Assembly: GCA_964441705.1 (NCBI GenBank)
Contig: CAYTWF010000036.1
Span: 1 to 32,793, forward strand
Origin: Eshraghiella sp964441705
GTDB lineage: Bacteria > Bacillota > Clostridia > Lachnospirales > Lachnospiraceae
Direction: 5' to 3'
Length of the DNA stretch: 32,793 bases
In this document: piece by piece, positions 8,924-16,831 of the stretch
Position numbering within the stretch: position 1 is the stretch's first letter
Layout: the number at the start of each line of letters is the position of its first letter
Position numbers and translations under genes: made by a program
Notes under the pieces: model-generated
Database searches by the model: none
Seen by the model: only the letters and a program-made list of their open reading frames with translations
What the model was told of the DNA's origin: nothing

Positions 8924-10057
8924 CTACAGCCTGTGCAGACGAGTATTCCCGCCCTCTACAGTAATAATGCCTGTGTTAATTCTCCCAAGATTATGACTTA
9001 TCAGGTCATCAAGTCCGGCAGTAACCGTATCCGATATAAATACACAGTATCTTATTTTATTAATCTGAATCATTCTCAGATTGACCCTCTCCACAGGCTC
9101 AGCCGTTGTGAACAGTATTTTTCCACTTTTCTGATAGAAATCCTTCCACTGTTCCTCTGTCTCCACCTCAAGCTTCTGCCATCCGCCCTCCCAGTACAAT
9201 ACTGTACAGGGAATATGCCTTACAAAGCAGGTGTGAACAGCCGCCACCAGCTGTTCAATAACTGTATCCTCGTATTCCAGACATTCCTCCTGGGTAAGCT
9301 GCTGCCTGTGAAGGTCCACCACAAGCAAAAGTCCTTTATTTCTGGTCTCGCATTCCTCTCGGGTAAGAAGCCTTAATGCCTTGGCAGATGCTTTCCAGTG
9401 GATTTTTCTCATGCTGTCTCCGTTGACATAATTACGCACCTGTACATCAATATCTCCACTATGACTGACCCTTGAGTCATTACTGCCATTTTTCTCATCA
9501 AGAATCTCATGCTCATATACCCATGGCACCACCCTTGGCAGCACCAGCAGCTTGAAATCTGAGGCAGGCTTATGCTTAATTGTAATGAGTCCAAGGTAGT
9601 CCTTTACAATGAAATGCGAGACTCCAACCTCATATTCACCTCTGTATCTACAGCTCATATGGGTATTAAAATATTTTTTCTCACCTTTATGCAATACATA
9701 TTCTACATCCTCTGATACACCCACAAGCTTTGCCCTGTTATGGTAAAATACCGGTTTTATGCTGCCATACTCTATATGCTCCTCATTGCTGATACACAGT
9801 GAGTATTCCACCGGTTCACCCTTTACAACGGTTTTCTCGGTTATGTTCTGATAATATCTGAAACGGCAGGATACCCATATTGCGTATGCCGCACCGACAA
9901 CAGGCACAGCGATAACTGCCTCCATAAGCATATAAGGCACCGTACCACCATAAAAGCTGGCAAACACAACTGTTCCTGTAAAAAGGATAAGCCATATTAT
10001 CCAGACACCAGCCTTTGTCCATATTCTTTTTATTATTTTTCCAGCCTTAGCCACCAT
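8924..10057 (-). CDS. DUF58 domain protein
   Basis: 377 residues. Two membrane helices sit near the N-terminus (about 15-35 and 37-57), followed by a beta-rich segment. The DUF58 signature is present: VRNYVNGDSMRKIHWKASAK, with the invariant GD..R.IHW core. The C-terminal half resembles the von Willebrand A-like fold seen in DUF58 proteins (LLLVVDLHRQQ, where a metal-site DxHxx replaces the usual DxSxS). GGATGG precedes the start by 7 bases. It is the middle gene between a MoxR ATPase (20 bases upstream) and the transglutaminase (11 bases downstream). In this type of cluster the MoxR ATPase is thought to act as a chaperone on the DUF58/VWA partner at the membrane. The exact role is not known. 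Confidence 0.9.
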   Translation of the reverse strand: MVAKAGKIIKRIWTKAGVWIIWLILFTGTVVFASFYGGTVPYMLMEAVIAVPVVGAAYAIWVSCRFRYYQNITEKTVVKGEPVEYSLCISNEEHIEYGSIKPVFYHNRAKLVGVSEDVEYVLHKGEKKYFNTHMSCRYRGEYEVGVSHFIVKDYLGLITIKHKPASDFKLLVLPRVVPWVYEHEILDEKNGSNDSRVSHSGDIDVQVRNYVNGDSMRKIHWKASAKALRLLTREECETRNKGLLLVVDLHRQQLTQEECLEYEDTVIEQLVAAVHTCFVRHIPCTVLYWEGGWQKLEVETEEQWKDFYQKSGKILFTTAEPVERVNLRMIQINKIRYCVFISDTVTAGLDDLISHNLGRINTGIITVEGGNTRLHRL

Positions 10058-10077
10058 ATTGTATCCATCCCGTATTG

Positions 10078-11040
10078 TTATTGTGCCGAAGCTGCCAGAA
10101 CGTTATCTGCAAGAATCGGGAGTGCCACCTTGGTTCTTATACCGGCCAGTATTTTTTCCGGGGTCATCTGGTTAATTCTTGCGTCAGAATTAAGAATCAA
10201 TCTGTGCATCAGTACAGGATTCATTACCTTCAAAATATCATCCGGAATAACGTATTCCCTTGAATCAATATAGGCTGCAGCCTGAGAAGCCCTTACCCAT
10301 GCAAGCAGCGCCCTTGGACTTGCTCCCAGTGTAAGATAATCACTGTGTCTTGTGGCATCCGTCAGCCTTGTCATATATTTCACAAGGTCCGGGTGTATGT
10401 ACACCTGCTCAACCTGTGACTGCATTGCAATTACAGTCTTGGCATCAGCCACAGCCGCAGTGCTTTGGTCTTTTTCTCCTGTAAGCATTCTGTTAACCAT
10501 ATCTAACTCATCATCCATTCCAGGATAGCCTATGCTTATTTTCATCATAAAACGGTCAAGCTCAGCCTCTGGCAAGGTAAAGGTTCCCAGCTCATCAATT
10601 GGATTCTGAGTTGCCATTACCATAAACGGTCTTGGGAGCTTATACGTGCTGCCGTCCACGCTTACCTGATATTCTCCCATTGCTTCCAGAAGACTTGCCT
10701 GTGTTTTCTCCGTGGCACGATTAATCTCATCTGCAAGCACTATCTGGCTCATAACGCTGCCCGGCATGTATTTAAAGGTTCCGGTATTCATCTGATATAC
10801 AGATACTCCCGTTACATCTGAGGGAAGTGTATCAGGGGTAAACTGTATTCTTTTATAGTCGCAGCCAAGCACCGCTGCAAGAGTTTTGGCAAGGGTTGTT
10901 TTGCCAACTCCCGGAACATCCTCAATCAGCAGGTGTCCTTTCGCAAGAAGTGTAATAAGGGCAAGCTCAATTACGTCTCTCTTGCCTATAATCACCTTCT
11001 CCATACTGGCTATTATCTGTCCCATCTGTTCTTTTTCCAT
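10078..11040 (-). CDS. MoxR-family AAA+ ATPase
   Basis: 320 residues, the normal length for the family. Walker A is VPGVGKTT (residues 42-49) and Walker B is IVLADEINRA (about 105-114). The segment VMATQNPIDELGTFTLPEAE holds sensor 1 and the MoxR-specific LPEAxxDRF motif. A helical lid domain with LGASPRALLAW (sensor 2) follows. All ATPase motifs are intact. A perfect AGGAGG lies 7 bases before the start and a strong promoter is found at 11080-11108. It is first in the MoxR-DUF58-TgpA operon. The expected function is ATP-driven maturation or remodelling of the partner proteins at the cell membrane. Confidence 0.95.
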   Translation of the reverse strand: MEKEQMGQIIASMEKVIIGKRDVIELALITLLAKGHLLIEDVPGVGKTTLAKTLAAVLGCDYKRIQFTPDTLPSDVTGVSVYQMNTGTFKYMPGSVMSQIVLADEINRATEKTQASLLEAMGEYQVSVDGSTYKLPRPFMVMATQNPIDELGTFTLPEAELDRFMMKISIGYPGMDDELDMVNRMLTGEKDQSTAAVADAKTVIAMQSQVEQVYIHPDLVKYMTRLTDATRHSDYLTLGASPRALLAWVRASQAAAYIDSREYVIPDDILKVMNPVLMHRLILNSDARINQMTPEKILAGIRTKVALPILADNVLAASAQ

Positions 11041-11079
11041 ACATGCCTCCTGTAAAAGTTTAATTTCCTTAATAGACTA

Positions 11080-11108
11080 ATTGTATCATTTATTGATAAT
11101 AATGTTAA
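11080..11108 (-). promoter_or_regulatory. Sigma-70-type promoter for the MoxR operon
   Basis: On the minus strand TTAACA (11103-11108) and TACAAT (11080-11085) are spaced by exactly 17 bases, each with five of six consensus bases. The -35 element begins three bases past the T-run of the bL25 terminator, so the two transcription units are cleanly separated. Confidence 0.8.
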
Positions 11109-11110
11109 CG

Positions 11111-11150
11111 AAAAAATACCCTGTAAATGAATTAAATCATTTACAGGGTA
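11111..11150 (-). terminator. Intrinsic terminator of the bL25 gene
   Basis: A perfect 14-bp stem (TACCCTGTAAATGA with its complement) around a 6-base loop spans 11117-11150. On the minus strand it is followed by six T (11111-11116). It lies 19 bases past the bL25 stop codon. Confidence 0.92.
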
Positions 11151-11168
11151 TCCTATGGTAATTATTAT

Positions 11169-11786
11169 TTATTTATCTGTTGAAGCAGCCTTCTCTGCTG
11201 GAGCCTTTGTGGCATCTGCAGCTGCCTGAGTATCATCCTCTTCTACTGCATGGCGCTCTGTTATATGAAGTACAAGCTCATCCATTGGAGTGGTAATCTC
11301 AATATTCTTATTCTTGGCAATGTCAAGGTCCTTGACATATACCTTGGTTCCAACTGCAACCTTTGCTATATCAATCTCAACCTTGTCAAACAAATCTGCC
11401 GGCTTAGCCTTGTAGGATATTTCTGAAAGTGTATGATTAAGAATTCCAAGTGTTTCCTCTGCATTAATCAGTACGATTGGTGCCGTATTATGAACCAGCT
11501 CGTCACCCTTAAGTGCCTGAAATGCTACATCATTATATCTGTGATTCAATGCATCATAGGATTTTTCCTTAAGAATTACATTAAGTTTCTTGCCCTCAAG
11601 CTCGATAACTGCCTGACTGCCCTTCTGATTAGCTCTTAAAAAACGGTCTGCATCAATTTCAGGAATCTGAATTGGAATTGAACCCTCCAAGCCCTTTTCA
11701 TAGATGCTGCCGATTATCTGACCCTGGCGTCTAAGTGCTTTTGTACCTGCTGCTAAATCTCTTTTTGCTGCTTTTAATGTTGTCAT
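11169..11786 (-). CDS. rplY: 50S ribosomal protein bL25 (Ctc/TL5 type)
   Basis: 205 residues. The N-terminal 5S rRNA-binding domain covers about 1-93 (KALRRQGQIIGSIYEKG, a variant of the usual RReGkiPgviYGkg). The C-terminal TL5 beta domain covers about 94-185 (LSEISYKAKPADLFDKVEIDIAKVAVG). The tail is rich in Ala, Asp and Lys and looks disordered. This long two-domain form is the Ctc/TL5 type, a non-essential large-subunit protein linked to stress in Bacillus. GAGG precedes the ATG by 6 bases. It is a single-gene unit with a promoter at 11843-11871, a small leader hairpin at 11819-11835 and its own terminator. Confidence 0.93.
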   Translation of the reverse strand: MTTLKAAKRDLAAGTKALRRQGQIIGSIYEKGLEGSIPIQIPEIDADRFLRANQKGSQAVIELEGKKLNVILKEKSYDALNHRYNDVAFQALKGDELVHNTAPIVLINAEETLGILNHTLSEISYKAKPADLFDKVEIDIAKVAVGTKVYVKDLDIAKNKNIEITTPMDELVLHITERHAVEEDDTQAAADATKAPAEKAASTDK

Positions 11787-11818
11787 AATAGCCTCTTTTC
11801 TGTGGAACTGGTCCGCCT

Positions 11819-11835
11819 GCCCTGTTATTCAGGGC
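11819..11835 (-). other. Small stem-loop in the bL25 leader
   Basis: A perfect 6-bp stem (GCCCTG / CAGGGC) with a 5-base loop lies 33 bases upstream of the bL25 start and at the predicted 5' end of its transcript. It could stabilise the mRNA or take part in feedback by bL25; nothing further can be seen. Confidence 0.45.
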
Positions 11836-11842
11836 GATAAAT

Positions 11843-11871
11843 ATTTTACGCCTTCTCTCCATAACGCACAA
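11843..11871 (-). promoter_or_regulatory. Candidate promoter for bL25
   Basis: On the minus strand TTGTGC (11866-11871) and TAAAAT (11843-11848) are 17 bases apart. The -35 overlaps the end of the hairpin at 11867-11900. The predicted start is near 11836. Confidence 0.5.
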
Positions 11872-11900
11872 AACAGATGGCATTTGCCATCTGTTTTGTG
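11867..11900. terminator. Perfect 16-bp hairpin between the ABC exporter and bL25, probable bidirectional terminator
   Basis: CACAAAACAGATGGCA and its exact complement are separated by two bases. The A4 and T4 runs at the stem edges give a weak terminator shape on either strand. It lies 44 bases past the stop of the 11944-13572 gene, the right place to end the exporter operon. There is no longer T tract, so efficiency is uncertain. Confidence 0.6.
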
Positions 11901-11943
11901 GGGTGGTAGATAATTTGCGTTCTGAGGTAATTATATCACTTTA

Positions 11944-13572
11944 TTAATGAATTTCAAGAGGAATTATCCTGCCCTCTCCCACCTGCCTGTGGGAGATTGA
12001 GATTACTGTACGGTCTCTTGATGCTTCTGATAATACCTTCATTATATTCTGCTCAGTAGCACTGTCAATATTGGCTGTTATCTCATCTAACAGCATAACC
12101 TGCGGATTAAGAACAAGTGCTCTGGCAATGGACATAAGCTGCAGCTCACCCTGAGAGAAATCCGAAGCCTTCATTTCAGAATATATGTTGTCCGGCATTG
12201 CCTGTATTTTATCCTCAAGTCCGCAAAGCCTTAGAACTCCCCATATCGCCTCATCCGTAATCGTATCATCTAATAGACTTATCTGGTCTCTGATTGTACC
12301 CTCAATAATGCCAAAATGCTGTTCCACATACCCAAATATTCTTCGTTTATCACCGGCTGCAATGGCAGTGCAGTCAATTCCATTAATTGTAACCCGGCCT
12401 TCCGTTGGAGTATATAATCCAAGAATCAGCTTAAAAACAGTGCTCTTGCCAGCCCCTGTTCTGCCTGTGAAATTAACCCTTTCACCCTGAGCAATAGCAA
12501 AGCTCATATTGGACAGTATCATTCTGCCATCTCCATAGCCAAAGCTCACCCGGTCAAATTCAATTGTTATCCCATTGTGAATATCCACATCCACGGCACT
12601 TCCTGCAGTCCGTCCCTTTTCATTAAGGAATTCATCTATCCTTGCAACTCCGGCAAGGGCTGACTGAATGTTCTGAATCTCCATTCCAATGCTCTCAATA
12701 GGGTCAAAAACCTTGCCAACATACGCAATAACTGCCACTGCACTTCCTACCGTCACTGCAAAAAACTGCTGCAGCTCGCCGACAAGGGAGGAGCACACCA
12801 TCATTACCGCAATAACCACTGAGCTTATGCAGATAACAATTGGGGAATATATGGCATCATAGAAATTAGACTTATCCATTGCGCGATAGCCCTCTTCAAT
12901 ATATATGCCGTACTTCTTCTCCATAAACCATTCACAGGAAAAGCTGTGAATCATTCTGATATTCTGTATTGTCTCCGGAACATGCTGATTAACCCTTGCC
13001 ACCGCCACACGATTGCGAAGCTGCGCGCTCCGCATTCTTTTCTGAAACATCATAGTCATTAAGAAAATAAGTGGTGCCAGTACGCACATGATTATTCCAA
13101 GTCCGAGACTTTTCACAAAGATCACCGCCATAATGCTTATAACCTTAAACACATCAGCGAACATGCTTATTATTCCATTGGTAAAAAGAGAGTCCACTGC
13201 ATCTACGTCATTAACAAAACGAGAGGTTATTTTGCCGGTCTCATGGTTGACATAATATTCCGTCGGTAATTCCTCAAGTCTTCCACTCATCGCACTTCTT
13301 ATTCCATGGGTTATCTTTTGCCCCATAACCGTTATAAGAATATTCTGAACAGATTCCATTACCCCTGATACAGCCAGAATCATAAGATATCCCAGTGCCA
13401 CATGAATTGCAATACTCCTCTTATCTGACAGACCATCCACAATCTGCCCCAGCACCAGTGGTGGAACAAGCGCAGTCACAATTGACAGCACAACGGCTGC
13501 CAGCGTAAGCAGACTCTTTAATTTATTTTTCCTGATTACTCCGGCGGCAATTCTCCATATATTACTGTGCAT
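11944..13572 (-). CDS. Heterodimeric ABC exporter half-transporter with degenerate signature motif
   Basis: 542 residues: a six-helix type-IV exporter membrane domain (about 1-315) fused to an ATPase domain. Walker A is GRTGAGKS, the Q-loop is YVEQHFG, and the signature is FSQGE in place of LSGGQ. Walker B with the catalytic Glu is MLLDEIT, the D-loop is NIDSATE and the H-loop is SISHR. The protein ends 14 residues past that His-Arg, so the usual C-terminal helices are missing. The ATG at 13572 is chosen because GGAGGTGAG lies just upstream; it overlaps the stop of the partner gene by 11 bases, implying coupling. An in-frame start at 13662 lies deep inside the partner and is rejected. It pairs with the 13562-15277 product. 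The substrate (peptide, lipid or drug) is unknown. Confidence 0.93.
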   Translation of the reverse strand: MHSNIWRIAAGVIRKNKLKSLLTLAAVVLSIVTALVPPLVLGQIVDGLSDKRSIAIHVALGYLMILAVSGVMESVQNILITVMGQKITHGIRSAMSGRLEELPTEYYVNHETGKITSRFVNDVDAVDSLFTNGIISMFADVFKVISIMAVIFVKSLGLGIIMCVLAPLIFLMTMMFQKRMRSAQLRNRVAVARVNQHVPETIQNIRMIHSFSCEWFMEKKYGIYIEEGYRAMDKSNFYDAIYSPIVICISSVVIAVMMVCSSLVGELQQFFAVTVGSAVAVIAYVGKVFDPIESIGMEIQNIQSALAGVARIDEFLNEKGRTAGSAVDVDIHNGITIEFDRVSFGYGDGRMILSNMSFAIAQGERVNFTGRTGAGKSTVFKLILGLYTPTEGRVTINGIDCTAIAAGDKRRIFGYVEQHFGIIEGTIRDQISLLDDTITDEAIWGVLRLCGLEDKIQAMPDNIYSEMKASDFSQGELQLMSIARALVLNPQVMLLDEITANIDSATEQNIMKVLSEASRDRTVISISHRQVGEGRIIPLEIH

Positions 13573-15277
13573 GGCTCTCACCTCCCTGAGTATTGTACAA
13601 TCCGGCATACAAAGGCTTCGTCCCCATAAGCTCCTTATGGGTTCCAACAGCTGCCTTACCATCCTGTATGAATACTATTTGGTCCATTTCTGGGAACAGC
13701 TCAAGTCTGTGGGACAGAATAATAATTATTTTATTCTGCCCAAGTGTCCTTAAGTTGTTAAAAATATCACGTTCAGTTCTCTTATCAACCGCTGCAAATG
13801 GGTCATCAAGGACAACCACGCTCTTACAGTGTGCCACACACCTTGCAAGGGCAAGCCTTGCCTGCTGCCCGCCTGACAGCCTTACTCCTCCGTTACCTAC
13901 AACGGTGTCCACTCCGTCAGGCATCTGTGCCACCTCCTGGTCCATGCATACAAGTCTGAGGCACTCCATAATATCAACATCGCCATCCCCCAGCTCAATA
14001 TTTTCCCGGATTGTTGTACTCATAAGCTCCGGTTCGTGACCCATATATGTACAATATGACCTTTTCTCCACATCAAAGAGCTGGCTAAGCTCCCTGCCAT
14101 TAACAAGGATTCTTCCCCTGTATCCGGTCTCATCAACAAAAACCTTCCCCACCGCTGTCTTACCGCAGGCTACCTCACCTGTAATTCCAATTATCTCCCC
14201 ACGGTGAGCCTCAAGATTAATTCCCGTTACCACAGGTGCCCTGTCAGGATAAAAAATATCCGCATCCTCCAGCTTTAAAGACTCAACATCAGCTGCCGCA
14301 CTCTCCTGTTTGTTATGAATATATTCCTTAAACATAGGCTTAATTCTCTTCCATGACACCTGTGCCTTTTGAACCGCATTAAAAAGCTTCGCCGCCTTTG
14401 AGGACTTCATTGCCAGCTTGGTAAAGCAGGAAAAAAATGTGGTAAACATACCAATATCCCAGACCGTCCAGCCCTGTCCCATAACATTACGGCTTCCCAG
14501 CCATATAATAATCACTGCACCACACATGGAAATTACATAATATATTGGCTGCAGTGCACTTTCCCACACATTAGCCTTAACAGCATTTTTCTCATATTTA
14601 CCCAGGCTGGCTTCGTATCTGAGACGACGCTTTTGCTCCAGACCGTACACACGATAGGTCATAGCATTGCCTACCATATCCATTGTTGTCTGATTAAGCT
14701 GCCCGGCACTTTTCTTGTACGTCTCATTATAGCTGGTAACAACTCCCTTGCAGCGCTGTGCAATATAGTATGCCACCGGTATGAACAGACATGACAGCAG
14801 CGCCAGCCTCCAGTCATAGACTGCCAGCATAACTGCATATGCCACCAGAACAACACCTGTATCAAATATCTCTGTTGTGAATTTACGCATTCCCTCAACA
14901 CAGGCATCCACATCGCTTACTGCCTTGGTCATTACGCTTCCCAGCTTCTCCTGTTCAAGCTGGCACTTTGATGTATTCACAATACTGTTGTACAACAGAC
15001 TTCGCATATTTTTACTTGTGTTGTTGGCAAATCTACGCACATAAAAACGCTTCAGCGCCCGGACAAGCTGCACCAGTGCTATTACCGTCAGATATATTCC
15101 CGCAAGACCAAGCATATCTCTCCAGGTTCTTTTGCCCTTAGTAATATCCACCAGATACTGCGCCAGTCTGCCCTCAAAAAACGGTCCCGCAACCATTCCG
15201 ACGTTATATATTATTCCGGTTACCGCTACAATTGCCAGGGTACCCTTTTGTGTTTTAAAAAAAGTTTGAATTTTCAT
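13562..15277 (-). CDS. Heterodimeric ABC exporter half-transporter with non-catalytic Walker B
   Basis: 571 residues from the ATG at 15277, with an exporter membrane domain of six helices (about 1-315) and an ATPase domain. Walker A is GEVACGKT, the signature is a canonical LSGGQQARLALAR, Walker B is VVVLDDP with Asp in place of the catalytic Glu, and the H-loop is ILSHR. Its canonical signature would complete the active ATP site of the partner, while its own Walker B forms the degenerate site. A GTG two codons earlier (15283) is possible. There is no ribosome binding site: the extended -10 at 15284-15292 places the transcription start on the A of the 15277 ATG, so the mRNA may be leaderless. 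It is first in a two-gene operon. Confidence 0.92.
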   Translation of the reverse strand: MKIQTFFKTQKGTLAIVAVTGIIYNVGMVAGPFFEGRLAQYLVDITKGKRTWRDMLGLAGIYLTVIALVQLVRALKRFYVRRFANNTSKNMRSLLYNSIVNTSKCQLEQEKLGSVMTKAVSDVDACVEGMRKFTTEIFDTGVVLVAYAVMLAVYDWRLALLSCLFIPVAYYIAQRCKGVVTSYNETYKKSAGQLNQTTMDMVGNAMTYRVYGLEQKRRLRYEASLGKYEKNAVKANVWESALQPIYYVISMCGAVIIIWLGSRNVMGQGWTVWDIGMFTTFFSCFTKLAMKSSKAAKLFNAVQKAQVSWKRIKPMFKEYIHNKQESAAADVESLKLEDADIFYPDRAPVVTGINLEAHRGEIIGITGEVACGKTAVGKVFVDETGYRGRILVNGRELSQLFDVEKRSYCTYMGHEPELMSTTIRENIELGDGDVDIMECLRLVCMDQEVAQMPDGVDTVVGNGGVRLSGGQQARLALARCVAHCKSVVVLDDPFAAVDKRTERDIFNNLRTLGQNKIIIILSHRLELFPEMDQIVFIQDGKAAVGTHKELMGTKPLYAGLYNTQGGESHAQ

Positions 15278-15283
15278 GTCCAC

Positions 15284-15292
15284 ATTATACCA
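15284..15292 (-). promoter_or_regulatory. Extended -10 promoter of the ABC exporter, probably leaderless
   Basis: The minus strand reads TGGTATAAT. Counting the last T of the hexamer (15284) as -7 puts +1 at 15277, the A of the ATG. No -35 match is found at 17 or 18 bases. It overlaps the region where the divergent plus promoter would place its -35. Confidence 0.65.
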
Positions 15293-15308
15293 CAGAGGCG
15301 GTTTCCCG

Positions 15309-15317
15309 TGTTATAAT
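15309..15317 (+). promoter_or_regulatory. Extended -10 promoter of the Lon-like ATPase gene
   Basis: TGTTATAAT on the plus strand, with the perfect hexamer at 15312-15317 and no recognisable -35. The start would be near 15324, leaving a leader of about 17 bases that carries AAGGAGAG before the ATG at 15341. It faces away from, and overlaps, the exporter promoter. Confidence 0.65.
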
Positions 15318-15340
15318 AAAGCAAAAAAAGGAGAGACCCC

Positions 15341-16825
15341 ATGCTTGTATTTGATGCCAACAGTGCGCCTAACACATCTGATGCACCAGAATGTACCTAC
15401 ACCACATTCAGGTCTAATAATAATATACCAACACCACAGAACCCGATAATGCTTCTCGACAATTCCACTCGTCAGTGGGAGCATCACTCAAGTGGTGTAT
15501 TTACCAACCCTAATAAGAAAACAGCCTTTGAATTCAAGCTTGAAGGTGAGGTGGTCCTTGCCAATATTCTGCAAATTGATTCCAGATTCGTAGGACTGTT
15601 CAAATGGCTTGGTGAGAATCACGTTAATGTACGAATTTCCGGCGAGAACCGTGAAGACGGCTATGCCATATATAAGATAAGAGAGGTTGCCTACGGTGGC
15701 GGAAGCAAGCTCTCCGCTGAGGACGGTTTTCTCCAGTTCATGATAGACAGACTCCTTGCCAGCAGTGTTCCAGAAGACAGCCATACTGATGAGGACCTTG
15801 ATGAGGCAGGGGACAGCATGAAGCTTACCAGCCTTACCAGCATATCGGATTTTCTTACCTGTGCAGGCAGAACGCTTCCTGACAATATACAGCTGTGGGC
15901 AAGACGCAACCTTGCCGTGGCACGCTCCAACGAGGTTACTGCCGAGGAGAAAAGACATGCCCAGCGTGCACTTTCCATAATGCTTAACATACAGTGGAAG
16001 GGCAAATATTTTGAATCCATTGACCCGGTGGAGGCCAGGAGAATTCTGGATGAAGAGCTTTTTGGCATGGAAAGGGTTAAACAGAGAATAATTGAGACAA
16101 TTATACAGATTAACAGAACACATACGCTGCCAGCATATGGGATTCTCCTTATCGGTCCGGCCGGAACCGGTAAATCCCAGATAGCCTATCTGGTTGCAAG
16201 GATTCTCAAGCTGCCATGGACAACCCTTGACATGAGCTCCATTAATGACGCAGAGCAGCTTACCGGAAGCTCACGAATCTATTCCAACGCCAAGCCCGGA
16301 ATAATTATGGAAGCCTTTAATATGGCAGGTGAATCCAACCTTGTATTCATAATTAATGAGCTTGACAAGGCCTCCTCCGGCAACGGACATGGCAATCCTG
16401 CAGATGTGCTCCTGACCCTCCTTGATAACCTTGGCTTTACAGACAACTATATGGAATGTCTAATTCCAACAACTGGTGTATATCCAATAGCCACTGCCAA
16501 TGACAAGGACCAGATAAGTGCACCGCTGCTGTCAAGGTTTGCCGTAATTGATATACCTGATTACACAAGAGATGAGAAAAAAACAATTTTTTCCCGTTTC
16601 TCACTTCCAAAGGTTCTTAAACGTATTGGCCTTAAGGAAAATGAATGTATTGTAACTGATGATGCCGTTGGCACTGTTATAGATATATTTAAAGATACCA
16701 CAGGAATTCGAGACCTGGAGCAGGCAGCCGAACACATTGCAGCCCACGCACTCTATCAGATTGAAGTTAATCACATTGAGTCTGTTACCTTTGATTCTGA
16801 TATGGTTAAGGAATTGTTTAACTGA
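15341..16825 (+). CDS. Lon-like AAA+ ATPase lacking the protease domain
   Basis: 494 residues. From about residue 205 it follows the Lon layout: a helical pre-AAA segment ending MLNIQWKGKYFESIDPVEAR (in Lon, LPWGKYSEDN...), then ILDEELFGMERVKQRIIE. Walker A is GPAGTGKS (272-279), the pore-loop region is SSRIYSNAKPG, and Walker B is LVFIINELDK (334-343). Sensor 1 is IATAND, the arginine finger is LLSRF and sensor 2 is GIRDLEQ. In Walker B the metal-binding Asp of Lon (LLDEIDK) is Asn339; the catalytic Glu340 is kept. The protein ends where Lon would enter its Ser-Lys S16 protease domain, which is absent. Residues 1-200 are unlike the Lon N-domain and are not recognised. It may be an unfoldase, remodeler or regulatory switch. 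It is the only plus-strand gene, bounded by its own promoter and a palindromic terminator. AGGAGAG precedes the ATG. Confidence 0.9.
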   Translation: MLVFDANSAPNTSDAPECTYTTFRSNNNIPTPQNPIMLLDNSTRQWEHHSSGVFTNPNKKTAFEFKLEGEVVLANILQIDSRFVGLFKWLGENHVNVRISGENREDGYAIYKIREVAYGGGSKLSAEDGFLQFMIDRLLASSVPEDSHTDEDLDEAGDSMKLTSLTSISDFLTCAGRTLPDNIQLWARRNLAVARSNEVTAEEKRHAQRALSIMLNIQWKGKYFESIDPVEARRILDEELFGMERVKQRIIETIIQINRTHTLPAYGILLIGPAGTGKSQIAYLVARILKLPWTTLDMSSINDAEQLTGSSRIYSNAKPGIIMEAFNMAGESNLVFIINELDKASSGNGHGNPADVLLTLLDNLGFTDNYMECLIPTTGVYPIATANDKDQISAPLLSRFAVIDIPDYTRDEKKTIFSRFSLPKVLKRIGLKENECIVTDDAVGTVIDIFKDTTGIRDLEQAAEHIAAHALYQIEVNHIESVTFDSDMVKELFN

Positions 16826-16831
16826 ATTAGA

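Noticed and set aside
11944..12000. A C-terminal truncation or frameshift of the exporter subunit just after its H-loop
   Set aside because: All catalytic motifs are complete, and no alternative frame continues an ABC C-terminus; a short tail seems natural for this subgroup.
13573..13662. A longer N-terminus for the 11944-13572 exporter subunit
   Set aside because: The extra 30 residues lie inside the partner gene in another frame, while the ATG at 13572 has a strong ribosome binding site and gives a normal exporter start.
15488..16123. A 211-residue minus-strand frame opposite the Lon-like ATPase
   Set aside because: The plus-strand frame has clear AAA+ motifs, a promoter and a ribosome binding site; the antisense frame has none of these.
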